A stretch of DNA of 64,000 nt, taken from assembly GCF_030148435.1 (NCBI RefSeq), contig NZ_JASBTN010000079.1, positions 62,001 to 126,000 on the forward strand, in the 5' to 3' direction. Source of the stretch: Aliiroseovarius sp. Its GTDB lineage: Bacteria > Pseudomonadota > Alphaproteobacteria > Rhodobacterales > Rhodobacteraceae. This document shows, one piece after another, positions 48,743 to 59,718 of this stretch. Numbering within the stretch: the first letter of the stretch is position 1; each line of letters starts with the position of its first letter. The notes under the pieces are model-generated. The model was not told the DNA's origin. It did not search any database and saw only the letters and a program-made list of their open reading frames with translations. A program made the translations under genes and the position numbers.

Positions 48743-49554
48743 GCGACCTGCCGGTCATCGGCGCGCAGCTTTCGGTGCTGGACCTCGCCCGGCACCGGGA
48801 TTGGCTTTTCGCCAAGGATCGCGACCTGGAGCTGCCCGAATTCTGCATGGGCGACATTCTGGCCCAGCCTGCACCCTTCATCGAGATGGCACAGAAGACG
48901 CTGGAGGGCTGGCACGGGCGGTTGGGCATCCACGGGCCTTTCGCCGGGTTCGAGCTTGACGTGAAGGACCGGGAAATCCGTCCCGTGGTGCAGCGCCGGA
49001 TCGACCAGGCCCTGGACGTTTGCGAGGCTCTGGGGGCGGTGCAGATGGTGCTTCATTCGCCCTATGACCGTTGGGACGAATGCAACCTCGACAACACGCT
49101 GGCCGGGCGCGACAAGCGGGTCTCGGCGATCCTCGACACGCTGGAACCGGCGCTGACCCGGGCGCGGGACATCGGCGTACAGATCGTGCTGGAAAACATC
49201 AAGGATACGGACCCAGCCGACCGCATGGCGGTGGTCGCCGCCGCCGATACCGCCGCGCTGGCCCTGTCGGTGGACACGGGGCACGCGCATTGGGCGCATT
49301 GGGTGGACGGCGCGCCCCCGGCGGATCGTTTCATCTCGGCGGCCGGCAGCAGGCTGGGCCATGTGCACCTTCAGGACACCGATGGCTGGGCCGACCGGCA
49401 CTGGGCGCTGGGCGAGGGCAACATCGTCTGGCCGGCCGTGTTCAAGGCCCTGGCGGGCTGTGACGCGCGGCCCCATCTGATCGTCGAGATCAATGAATTC
49501 GACAGGGTCGAGGACAGTGTCGCCCACCTGGAGGCGCTGGGACTGGCGCAGTAG
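48739..49554 (+). CDS. Sugar phosphate isomerase/epimerase (xylose isomerase-like TIM barrel)
   Basis: VQIVLENIKDTDPADRMAVV, LALSVDTGHAHWAHW, HVHLQDTDGWADRHWALGEGNIVW; overlaps the upstream gene. Confidence 0.88.
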   Translation: MSDLPVIGAQLSVLDLARHRDWLFAKDRDLELPEFCMGDILAQPAPFIEMAQKTLEGWHGRLGIHGPFAGFELDVKDREIRPVVQRRIDQALDVCEALGAVQMVLHSPYDRWDECNLDNTLAGRDKRVSAILDTLEPALTRARDIGVQIVLENIKDTDPADRMAVVAAADTAALALSVDTGHAHWAHWVDGAPPADRFISAAGSRLGHVHLQDTDGWADRHWALGEGNIVWPAVFKALAGCDARPHLIVEINEFDRVEDSVAHLEALGLAQ

Positions 49555-49637
49555 GCCCGTGGTCCGCGCGCCTCTGCGTCGGATGGGTTTAGCGACCGAA
49601 AACTGCCAGGATGGCCGCAGCGATTGAGGAGGAAATA

Positions 49638-50030
49638 ATGCATTATTTCAAAGGCATGGCAATCTCGACTGCGCTTCTGGCGGTCATTCCCACCGCCGGT
49701 CTCGCACAGGAGTTGATCGGGTCTTACGTGGCCCATATCGGGCGCGAGGATCTGTACAATTCCAGCGGCGCGCGTCTGTCTGAGCCCTGGCAGATCATTC
49801 GCCAGGATCGGGCAAACTTTCACCGTTTCGGCATCCGGCACGCAGGCGACGAGTGGGACAGTTTCTTCGGGGATATCGACAACCGCGCAGCGATGGAGCG
49901 CATGATCATGAACGGTTCCATCAACCCGGTGGCCGCGCGGGATATCGTCTCGGGCGGGGCGACGGTGGTGGTCGAGGTCTGGGGATATGGGGACACCGGC
50001 AACTCGGTGCGGGTGGATGTCTATCGCTGA
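49638..50030 (+). CDS. Predicted secreted protein of unknown function
   Basis: Signal peptide MHYFKGMAISTALLAVIPTAGLAQ, complete short ORF with AGGAGG ribosome-binding site. Confidence 0.7.
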   Translation: MHYFKGMAISTALLAVIPTAGLAQELIGSYVAHIGREDLYNSSGARLSEPWQIIRQDRANFHRFGIRHAGDEWDSFFGDIDNRAAMERMIMNGSINPVAARDIVSGGATVVVEVWGYGDTGNSVRVDVYR

Positions 50031-50497
50031 GGGCGGATCAGGTACCAGGCCAGCGCCACCAGCTCGCGTAGGGACATTTTCAGCAGGCGCCAGGGGCTGC
50101 GGCCCTTGAGGCCCGGATGTGCGCCGGTCGCCCGCATTCCCAGCCGCCGCGCCACCAGATGTGCACGGGGCAGGTGGTAGAGGTCGGTGACGATCACCAC
50201 CGGGCCAGTCGGGTCAGGCAGCATGGGCTGCGAAAAGGCGAGGTTCCGCGACGTGGTGGTCGAGCGGTCCTCCAGCTGGATGGCCTGCTCTGGTACGCCC
50301 AGATTGATGCAAATGTCCCGGATTGCCGCAGCCTCTGCGGGCGGATGCACACCCATGCCCCCGGAGGCAATGATCCCGCTCACCCGGCCATCAAGATAGA
50401 GCCGCGCCCCATGTTCCGCCCGCAGCCTGAGCGTGGGCGAGGGCACGCCACCCGGCCAGACCGCGGCGCCGAGGATGATGGCGGTGGGTTTGCTCAT
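50021..50497 (-). CDS. YdcF/ElyC-family (DUF218) protein
   Basis: AIILGAAVWPGGVPSPTLRLRAEHGARLYLDGRVSGIIASGGMG..AQLEDRSTTTSRNLAFSQ. Confidence 0.88.
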   Translation of the reverse strand: MSKPTAIILGAAVWPGGVPSPTLRLRAEHGARLYLDGRVSGIIASGGMGVHPPAEAAAIRDICINLGVPEQAIQLEDRSTTTSRNLAFSQPMLPDPTGPVVIVTDLYHLPRAHLVARRLGMRATGAHPGLKGRSPWRLLKMSLRELVALAWYLIRPQR

Positions 50498-50782
50498 GTC
50501 GGCAAGGTAGGGGGTGCGGCTGGCGAGGGCAATCCGCTGCGGCGGTCCGCGAAGCCGCGCGGTGGAAAGTGATACCGGACGGGCCGAAGGCCCGGACAGC
50601 GCCCGCCCCGCCCCGACAAGCGGGTGCTTCTCGCCCACCCGCGTGGCGGCACTGTCCTTTTTGGAGCGTAAACCTGCAAGCGGTCAATCTGCGGAATTTG
50701 AAAAAGTTACGAGCTGTTTACGAATATCGACAATTGGCATGTGAGGGGGCATCCAATTCCGTCGAAAGTGATTCCCAGTCAG

Positions 50783-52942
<2,160 letters not shown>

Positions 52943-53042
52943 GACTGATTCCTTCCGGGCCTCCCTAAGATGGTCGCATTCTGGTCGCGCGCAAGGGCCT
53001 GCCGCGTGGTCATCATGGCCTGTCCTGTCAGCGGCTGTCAGC

Positions 53043-53870
53043 ATGGCGCGCATGAAGGTCTGGGATTGGCCCGGTACGGGCGAGAAAGCGTGGTTTTACG
53101 GGGGGAACGGCTTCCCCCTGGGCTTTTATGAACCGCTGATGCGGCGGCTGGCGCGGCGGGTATCCCTGTCCGGTCTGCACAACCGCGCCTGTTGGTCGGA
53201 GGCGGGGGCGCCCGGGCGCGGGGATGGCTGGCGGCGCTACGGCGCAGACCTGGCCCATGCGATCCGGGCGCGGGGGGCGGGCGTGATCGGGATCGGCCAT
53301 TCGATGGGCGCCTGTTCCATGGTGCTTGCGCAGCGGGCCGATCCTTCGCTGTTTCGCGCGCTGGTGCTGGTGGAGCCTGCCGTTGTCTCTCCCCGTGCCG
53401 TGAGAGTGGCGAAAAGGATGCCGAAATGGGCCGGGCGTTTCGTGAAACCCGTGCGCGCGGCGCGGGACCGCAGGGATCATTGGCCGGATGGGGCGCAATA
53501 TCTGGCCGAGCTGCAATCCCACCCCGCCTATCGCCGTTTCGACGCGGAGGCTTGGGCGGCGGTCGCGGCCCATGGGACGGTTGCAAACGGGCAGGGGGTG
53601 CAGCTGGCCTTTCCCAAGGCCTGGGAGGCGCATAATTTCTTTCATGCCGAGGCGGTGCTGGCCGATGTTGAAACGCTCGACATCCCGGTGGCGGTGATCC
53701 GCGGGCGGCCGAGCTATTTCTTCCCGGAGCCGATGTGGCATGAACTCGCCCGGGTGCGGCCGGACTTTGTTACGCTGGAAGACCCCGCTTTCGGCCATCT
53801 TTTGCCGATCGAGGCGCCCGGATCGGCATATGATCTCATCTCTCAGGCGCTTTCCCGCCTGTCCGCTTGA
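53043..53870 (+). CDS. Alpha/beta hydrolase
   Basis: Nucleophile elbow [19 protein letters not shown]-terminal Asp/His region. Confidence 0.85.
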   Translation: MARMKVWDWPGTGEKAWFYGGNGFPLGFYEPLMRRLARRVSLSGLHNRACWSEAGAPGRGDGWRRYGADLAHAIRARGAGVIGIGHSMGACSMVLAQRADPSLFRALVLVEPAVVSPRAVRVAKRMPKWAGRFVKPVRAARDRRDHWPDGAQYLAELQSHPAYRRFDAEAWAAVAAHGTVANGQGVQLAFPKAWEAHNFFHAEAVLADVETLDIPVAVIRGRPSYFFPEPMWHELARVRPDFVTLEDPAFGHLLPIEAPGSAYDLISQALSRLSA

Positions 53871-53927
53871 CCCTCTCGCGGGGCCTCCTGCAACTGGGGA
53901 AAACCGCGAAAAAAGAGGGAGAGCAGA

Positions 53928-54389
53928 ATGGTCACGATCCGACGCGCAGAGATGAAGGACGCCCCGGCAATTGCCCGGCTGGTGGAGGCACTGTTGACGG
54001 AATTGAGCGGCGATGGGCTCGCCCCCGTGGCCCCCGTGGCCCCCGTGGCCCCCGTGGCGCGACAGCTTCTGGCCGGGCAGCAGGTGATCGGGCTGTTGGC
54101 CGAATCCGACCGGCGTGCAGTGGGCGTGATGATGCTGAACCGCTGCGCGGCGATCTACGCGGGCGGCGGCTTTGGCGAGATTTCCGAGCTTTACGTCGAT
54201 CCCGCCTTTCGGTCACGCGGTGTGGCGGCCGAGCTGTTGGGTTTTGCGCGCGAAGTGGCCCGGCGCGAGGGCTGGACCCGGCTGGAAGCCGGCGCACCCG
54301 CGCAACCCGCCTGGGCACGCTCGCTGGCCTTTTTCGAACGCGAAGGTTTTGCCGAGGTCGGACCGCGTCTGCGCTGGGTGGCGGCATAG
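53928..54389 (+). CDS. GNAT family N-acetyltransferase with internal (A-P-V)n repeat
   Basis: VTIRRAEMKDAPAIARLVEALL...GEISELYVDPAFRSRGVAAELLGFAREVARREGWTRLE. Confidence 0.88.
   Translation: MVTIRRAEMKDAPAIARLVEALLTELSGDGLAPVAPVAPVAPVARQLLAGQQVIGLLAESDRRAVGVMMLNRCAAIYAGGGFGEISELYVDPAFRSRGVAAELLGFAREVARREGWTRLEAGAPAQPAWARSLAFFEREGFAEVGPRLRWVAA
54021..54056 (+). repeat. 9-bp tandem repeat GCCCCCGTG x4
   Basis: gcccccgtg repeated four times, in frame, encoding (A)PVAPVAPVAPVA. Confidence 0.95.
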
Positions 54390-54578
54390 GCCCTCCCCAT
54401 TTCTGGGGAGGTGCGCGGACCCTGACGGCGCGGTAAAAAACCGACACGACTGGCACGTGGTTGACCGATTGGGGTCTCCGCGCTCTTTCCGCGCCAATTC
54501 CTTGAAAAGATTAACAAATCGTTACCACTTAAAGGTGATTTATTTTCAATAAAACACAACCAAAAGTGTATTTTCCTG

Positions 54579-54607
54579 TTGCACGATTATTCTCCTCGCG
54601 CTAGCGT
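54579..54607 (+). promoter_or_regulatory. Candidate sigma70 promoter for the structured RNA
   Basis: TTGCAC-N17-TAGCGT; AT-rich upstream stretch. Confidence 0.35.
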
Positions 54608-54612
54608 CAAGG

Positions 54613-54886
54613 GGCAAGCAGCAAGACAGGCTGTCGGCCCTGACGAAACACCCACCCCACCCCTCGCTCCCTCGTCAGGTGCCGGCAGCCCACCTTTCCT
54701 GAGACGAGTTGTCTTGCACGAGACCAAGGGCGTTTCGGCTTGTTGTTGAGACACGGCAATCAGGCGAAGTGCACGGAACTGGTTGAAGTTGTAGGCGTTT
54801 CGAAATCAAGTTGTATCCCAACTTAATCTCGAAACGCTTCGGTAAATGGTACTACGCCCCGGGCATGTCCCGGGGCTTGTTTTTTA
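54613..54886 (+). ncRNA. Candidate structured non-coding RNA
   Basis: Nested stems 54621-54628/54710-54717 and 54630-54646/54672-54689 with a C-rich loop, a 19-bp hairpin 54795-54837 with 17/19 pairing, and terminal hairpin plus T-run 54856-54886; no convincing ORF. Confidence 0.45.
54856..54886 (+). terminator. Rho-independent terminator
   Basis: GCCCCGGGcatgtCCCGGGGC followed by TTGTTTTTTAT. Confidence 0.8.
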
Positions 54887-54966
54887 TGGTGCCCGGGGTG
54901 TCTCGGGGCTTGCGCTGGGGGCCAAGGTTTCGGATAACATGCCCAGCCCTATCAAGGAGTCGATCC

Positions 54967-55278
54967 ATGCGCGCCCGTATCTATCAACCCGCCCGCAACG
55001 CCATGTCCTCGGGCATGGGCAAGACGCGGGTCTGGCTGTTGGAATTTGCCAATGACGAGGCGCGCGAGATTGATCCGCTGATGGGCTGGACCGGCTCGGG
55101 TGACACGCAAAGCCAGGTGCGCCTGCGCTTTGACAGCAAGGAGGCCGCACTGGCCTATGCCGAGGCCAAGGGGATCGAAGCCACGGTGACTGAGCCCCAC
55201 AAGCGCGTGGCGAACATCCGTCAGGGCGGCTATGGCGAGAATTTCGCCACCAACCGCCGCGGTCCCTGGACCCACTGA
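54967..55278 (+). CDS. ETC complex I subunit conserved region protein (NDUFS4-like)
   Basis: [69 protein letters not shown]. Confidence 0.92.
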   Translation: MRARIYQPARNAMSSGMGKTRVWLLEFANDEAREIDPLMGWTGSGDTQSQVRLRFDSKEAALAYAEAKGIEATVTEPHKRVANIRQGGYGENFATNRRGPWTH

Positions 55279-55384
55279 AGCCACAGGGCCGGGGGCGGGC
55301 GATCCGCTTTGCCGGTCCGTCTGCCGATGCGCGCCCGGTTTTCCGGATGCTTTCTGCCTGTGACATTTCGCCCCGGGAGCGGTC

Positions 55385-56143
55385 TCAGCCGTTCAGGAAC
55401 ATGCGCGCGGCGGCTTCGAATTCACGCGGCTTCTCGGCATGCAGCCAATGGCCGGTGCCAGGAATCTTGGCCTGTCTGGCATTCGGGAACAGCCGTTTGA
55501 TCAGCGGACGGTGTTCTGCCAGCACGTAATCCGAATTCGCCCCGGCCAGGAACAGGGCAGGGCCGTCGAACCGGCCACTCACAGCCGGGAAGCCGGTGAT
55601 CTTTTCCATGTCGCGTTCCAGCACTTCGAGGTTCAGCATCCAGCGCTGCCCCTTCACGTCCAGCGACTGCAGCAGGAAGGCGCGCACGTCGGGTTCCGGG
55701 ATGGCGGCCTCCAGCGCCGCGTTGGCCTGGCTGCGCGTGGGGGTCAGTGTCAGGTCCAGCGCGCGCATGGCGTGGATCAGGTGCACCTGAGTGTGACTGT
55801 AGGCGACCGGCGCGATGTCCGCCACCAGCAAGCGGCGCACCCGGTCCGGGCTGTCCAGCGACAGCACCATCGCGGCCTTGCCGCCCATCGAATGGCCGAT
55901 CACATCCGCCTCGCCACCGATCGCATCCACCACCTCGCCCAGGTCGGCGCCCAGGTCGTGGTAATCGTGGCTTTCTTCCCAGCGGCTGGCGCCGTGGTTG
56001 CGCATGTCCACCGTGACCACCCGGCGGTCGTCTGCCAGACGGCGGGCGATCACGCCCCAATTGCGGCCGGACCCGTAAAGGCCGTGCACGATCAGGATGG
56101 GCGGGCGGGTGGCGTCGTCGCCGAAGGTCTGCATCTCCAACAT
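55385..56143 (-). CDS. Alpha/beta fold hydrolase (YbfF-like esterase)
   Basis: PPILIVHGLYGSGRNWGVIARRLADDRRVVTVDMRNHGASRW...DVIGHSMGGKAAM. Confidence 0.9.
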   Translation of the reverse strand: MLEMQTFGDDATRPPILIVHGLYGSGRNWGVIARRLADDRRVVTVDMRNHGASRWEESHDYHDLGADLGEVVDAIGGEADVIGHSMGGKAAMVLSLDSPDRVRRLLVADIAPVAYSHTQVHLIHAMRALDLTLTPTRSQANAALEAAIPEPDVRAFLLQSLDVKGQRWMLNLEVLERDMEKITGFPAVSGRFDGPALFLAGANSDYVLAEHRPLIKRLFPNARQAKIPGTGHWLHAEKPREFEAAARMFLNG

Positions 56144-56219
56144 GGTCCCGACATAGCGCAGGGCGGTTGAGGCGGAAAGCCCTCTCCGCTAGGGTCGCGC
56201 CGCAACGAGAGGACACGAG

Positions 56220-56582
56220 ATGGATCTGGACCCCCGGGTGGAAATCCTGACCCGGTTGATGGAGGAACGCCTGGGTCTTGGCGGGGAGGGGTTCGCGGCC
56301 AAGCTGGCCCGGGCCGGACGCCGCCTGCCGCGTCGTATCCGCCGTGACGGGGCGCTGATTGTCGACGCGCTGTCCCTGCAAGCCCACCCGAAACTGTCGC
56401 GCCAGCTCGACGCGGCGCGGCTGGATCGCTCGCTGACCCATGTCGAACGCCACCTGCGCGGCATCGACCCGTGGGACCGGCGCAAGGGGATTGTTCTGAA
56501 CTGGCTCGCCGGGATTGCCTTCAGCCTGCTGGTGGTGGCCGCCCTGTTTGTTGCCGCGCTGCGCTGGCGTGGGCTGATCTGA
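56220..56582 (+). CDS. Small protein with C-terminal TM helix
   Basis: MDLDPRVEILTRLMEERLGLGGEGFAAKLARAGRRLPRRIRRDGALIVDAL...IVLNWLAGIAFSLLVVAALFVAAL. Confidence 0.6.
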   Translation: MDLDPRVEILTRLMEERLGLGGEGFAAKLARAGRRLPRRIRRDGALIVDALSLQAHPKLSRQLDAARLDRSLTHVERHLRGIDPWDRRKGIVLNWLAGIAFSLLVVAALFVAALRWRGLI

Positions 56583-56675
56583 GCCTTCGCAACCGGTCCG
56601 GCCACGGCGTCGGGGCGGTTTGCCTTCCGGCGCGCCGGCGCTAGGATGAACGCGGTTCATGAACAGGAGGTCCGG

Positions 56676-57257
56676 ATGAGCGAAAAGACCAAGGCACGGC
56701 GCGCGGCCCTGGGTCAGGCCCTGGTGGACGCGGCCGAGCGCGGCGTGGTCGCCGGTGGTCTGGCCTCGGTCAAGGCGCGGGATCTGGCGGCGGAGGCAGG
56801 CTGTTCCCTGGGCGCGATCTACAATGTCTACCCCGACCTTCCGACCCTGTTCATGGAGGTGAACGCGCGGACCTTCGCGGAGCTGGACGCGGCCCTTTCC
56901 GCCAGCCAGGACGGGCAGGCAACCCCGCGCGAGGCGCTGGTCGCCATGGCGCTGGCCTACCTGGACTATGCGGAGGCCCATACCAACCGCTGGCGCGCTT
57001 TGTTTGACCTGGAATTGCCGGACGATCCCGCCCTATCGGACTGGTACCTGACCCGGCTGCGCGGGCTCTTTTCCCATATCGGGCGGGCGCTTGCGCAGCT
57101 CTGGCCCGACCGTGACAGGGCCGAGATCGAGATGATGACCCGCACCTTGTTTTCCTCGGTGCACGGAATCGTGCTTCTGGGGTTGGAACGGCGGTTTTCC
57201 AATATTCCGCCCGAAGAGGTCGGGCGCATGATCCGTGGTTTGCTGGCGGAAATCTGA
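56676..57257 (+). CDS. TetR/AcrR-family transcriptional regulator
   Basis: GQALVDAAERGVVAGGLASVKARDLAAEAGCSLGAIYNVYPDLPTLFMEVNART; start may be 56646. Confidence 0.88.
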   Translation: MSEKTKARRAALGQALVDAAERGVVAGGLASVKARDLAAEAGCSLGAIYNVYPDLPTLFMEVNARTFAELDAALSASQDGQATPREALVAMALAYLDYAEAHTNRWRALFDLELPDDPALSDWYLTRLRGLFSHIGRALAQLWPDRDRAEIEMMTRTLFSSVHGIVLLGLERRFSNIPPEEVGRMIRGLLAEI

Positions 57258-57392
57258 GGTTGGAGCGTTCTGACCGGCGTTCGGGAAAGCTCCTCCGTCC
57301 GGGCCGAAAAACGAGAAGCTGCTTGAGGAGTTCACCGCCAAGCCGAGGCCTGGAGGCTCCGGGGAGGGCAGGCAGGCGGGCAGGCCTGCAGG

Positions 57393-57427
57393 CAAAGAAA
57401 AAGGGCCCCGCTGGGGGCCCTTTTGTC
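57393..57427 (-). terminator. Terminator downstream of glyA (bidirectional-looking)
   Basis: AAAAAGGGCCCCgctgGGGGCCCTTTT. Confidence 0.75.
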
Positions 57428-57442
57428 TGTTCGGCAATCCGC

Positions 57443-58735
57443 TTACAGGTTCGGATACATCGGGAAGCGGGCGCAAAGCGCGGCGACCTTGCCACGCACG
57501 GCCTCCTCCACCGCCCCGTTGCCATCCGCGCCATTGGCGGCCAGACCGTCCACGACCTCGATGATCAGATCCCCGATCTCGCGGAATTCTGCCTCGCCAA
57601 AGCCACGGGTGGTGCCGGCGGGGGTGCCCAGACGGATGCCCGAGGTCACGGTCGGTTTTTCCGGGTCAAACGGAATGCCGTTCTTGTTGGTGGTGATATG
57701 CGCGCGGCCCAGGGCGGCGTCCACGATGTTGCCGGTCACGCCTTTCGGACGCAGGTCCACCAGCATCAGGTGGGTGTCGGTGCCGCCGGACACGATATCC
57801 AACCCGCCCTTGACCAGCTGGTCGGCCAGAGCCACGGCATTTGCGCGCACGGCTTTCTGGTAGTCTTTGAACTCCGGCTTCAGCGCCTCGCCGAAGGCCG
57901 CGGCCTTGCCGGCGATGACATGCATAAGCGGACCGCCCTGGATGCCCGGGAAAATGGCCGAGTTGACCTTCTTGGCGATTGCCTCGTCATTGGTCAGGAT
58001 CATGCCACCACGCGGGCCGCGCAGGGTCTTGTGGGTGGTGGTGGTGGCAACATGGGCATGTGGGAAGGGCGAGGGGTGTTCGTCGGCCGCGATCAGACCG
58101 GCGATATGGGCCATGTCGACCATCAGGTAGGCGCCAACCGAATCGGCAATCTCGCGGAACCGGGCGAAGTCGATGACGCGCGGGATGGCCGAACCACCGG
58201 CGATGATCAGCTTGGGCTGGTGCTCGGTCGCCAGCGCCTGGATCTGGTCATAGTCGATCAGGCTGTCTTCCCTGCGCACGCCGTAATGCACCGCGTTGAA
58301 CCACTTGCCCGACTGGTTCGGACGGGCGCCGTGGGTCAGGTGGCCACCGGCCGACAGGTCCATGCCAAGGATGGTGTCGCCGGGCTGGATCAGCGCCTGG
58401 AACACACCCTGGTTGGCCTGGCTGCCCGAGTTCGGCTGAACATTGGCAAATTCGCAGCCGAACAGCTGTTTGGCACGGTCGATCGCCAGGTTCTCGGCCA
58501 CGTCAACGTACTGGCAGCCACCATAGTAGCGACGGCCCGGGTAGCCCTCGGCGTATTTGTTGGTCAAGACCGAGCCCTGCGCCTCCATCACGGCGGCGGA
58601 AACGATGTTCTCGGACGCGATCAGCTCGATCTCGTCGCGCTGGCGGCCAAGCTCATCGGTCATGGCGCCGAACAGCTCGGGGTCACGGGTCGACAGGGAT
58701 TCGGTGAAGAAACCGGGGTCGCGGGTGGTGGTCAT
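57443..58735 (-). CDS. glyA: Serine hydroxymethyltransferase
   Basis: [61 protein letters not shown]. Confidence 0.97.
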   Translation of the reverse strand: MTTTRDPGFFTESLSTRDPELFGAMTDELGRQRDEIELIASENIVSAAVMEAQGSVLTNKYAEGYPGRRYYGGCQYVDVAENLAIDRAKQLFGCEFANVQPNSGSQANQGVFQALIQPGDTILGMDLSAGGHLTHGARPNQSGKWFNAVHYGVRREDSLIDYDQIQALATEHQPKLIIAGGSAIPRVIDFARFREIADSVGAYLMVDMAHIAGLIAADEHPSPFPHAHVATTTTHKTLRGPRGGMILTNDEAIAKKVNSAIFPGIQGGPLMHVIAGKAAAFGEALKPEFKDYQKAVRANAVALADQLVKGGLDIVSGGTDTHLMLVDLRPKGVTGNIVDAALGRAHITTNKNGIPFDPEKPTVTSGIRLGTPAGTTRGFGEAEFREIGDLIIEVVDGLAANGADGNGAVEEAVRGKVAALCARFPMYPNL

Positions 58736-58780
58736 GTGCGTTTTCCTTGGGTAAGGCGACTGGATTGCTGATTTCCTATC

Positions 58781-58897
58781 GGAAACATATCGGGGCGCAA
58801 AGAGCGGAATGCGACCAACTGCCGGAAAGACGCGGCATCTCTGGCGCTTCGCGGAAACATGTGGTTGTTTCGGAAACAGGGGGCAAGACAGGAAACA
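58781..58897. repeat. GGAAACA direct repeats in the glyA/nadK intergenic region
   Basis: GGAAACA at 58781, 58853, 58872, 58891; the last three are exactly 19 bp apart. Confidence 0.7.
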
Positions 58898-58901
58898 GCC
58901 T

Positions 58902-59663
58902 ATGAGTCGCAATATCGCATTCGTGGCCTCGAACACGGACGTGTCCCGCGAGGCACGCGCCGAGCTGGTCTCGCGCTACGGCGACGTGGCGCCGGACAGG
59001 GCCGATATCATTGTCGCGCTCGGGGGCGACGGTTTCATGTTGCAGACCCTGCACGAGACCCAATCCCTGCCCGCGCCGGTCTATGGCATGAACTGCGGCA
59101 CCGTCGGCTTCCTGATGAACAAATACAGCCCGGACGGGTTGATCGACCGGCTGTTTGCCGCCGAGGAAGAGGTGATCAACCCGCTGTCGATGCGCGCCGA
59201 GTGCCGGGATGGCTCGGTGCATGAGGCATTGGCGATCAACGAGGTCTCCCTGCTGCGCGCAGGCCCCCAGGCGGCCAAGCTGCGCATCAGCGTGGATGGC
59301 AAGGTGCGGCTGGAGGAGCTCGTCTGCGATGGCGCGCTGCTGTGCACGCCCGCCGGTTCGACCGCCTACAACTATTCCGCTCACGGGCCGATTCTGCCGA
59401 TCGGCTCGGACGTGCTGGCGCTGACCGCCATGTCCGCCTTTCGCCCGCGCCGCTGGCGTGGCGCGCTGCTGCCCAAGACCGCCGTGGTGCGCTTTGATGT
59501 GCTGCAGGGCGAAAAACGCCCGGTCATGGCGGATGCGGACAGCCGGTCGGTGCGCGACGTGACTTCGGTCGAGATCCGCTCGGAAGAGGCGATCAGGCAC
59601 CGCATCCTGTTCGATCCCGGCCACGGGCTGGAAGAGCGGCTGATTCGCGAACAGTTCGTCTGA
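58902..59663 (+). CDS. nadK: NAD kinase
   Basis: [75 protein letters not shown]. Confidence 0.95.
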   Translation: MSRNIAFVASNTDVSREARAELVSRYGDVAPDRADIIVALGGDGFMLQTLHETQSLPAPVYGMNCGTVGFLMNKYSPDGLIDRLFAAEEEVINPLSMRAECRDGSVHEALAINEVSLLRAGPQAAKLRISVDGKVRLEELVCDGALLCTPAGSTAYNYSAHGPILPIGSDVLALTAMSAFRPRRWRGALLPKTAVVRFDVLQGEKRPVMADADSRSVRDVTSVEIRSEEAIRHRILFDPGHGLEERLIREQFV

Positions 59664-59718
59664 GCAGGCAGGGCACAGGCCACAAGGGATAAGTTAGGGT
59701 GGGTCGGCTTCCGGCTTT

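Noticed and set aside
58736-58901. Possible glycine or SAM riboswitch upstream of glyA
   Set aside because: I could not find the conserved core sequences of these aptamers; the repeats look like protein-binding sites.
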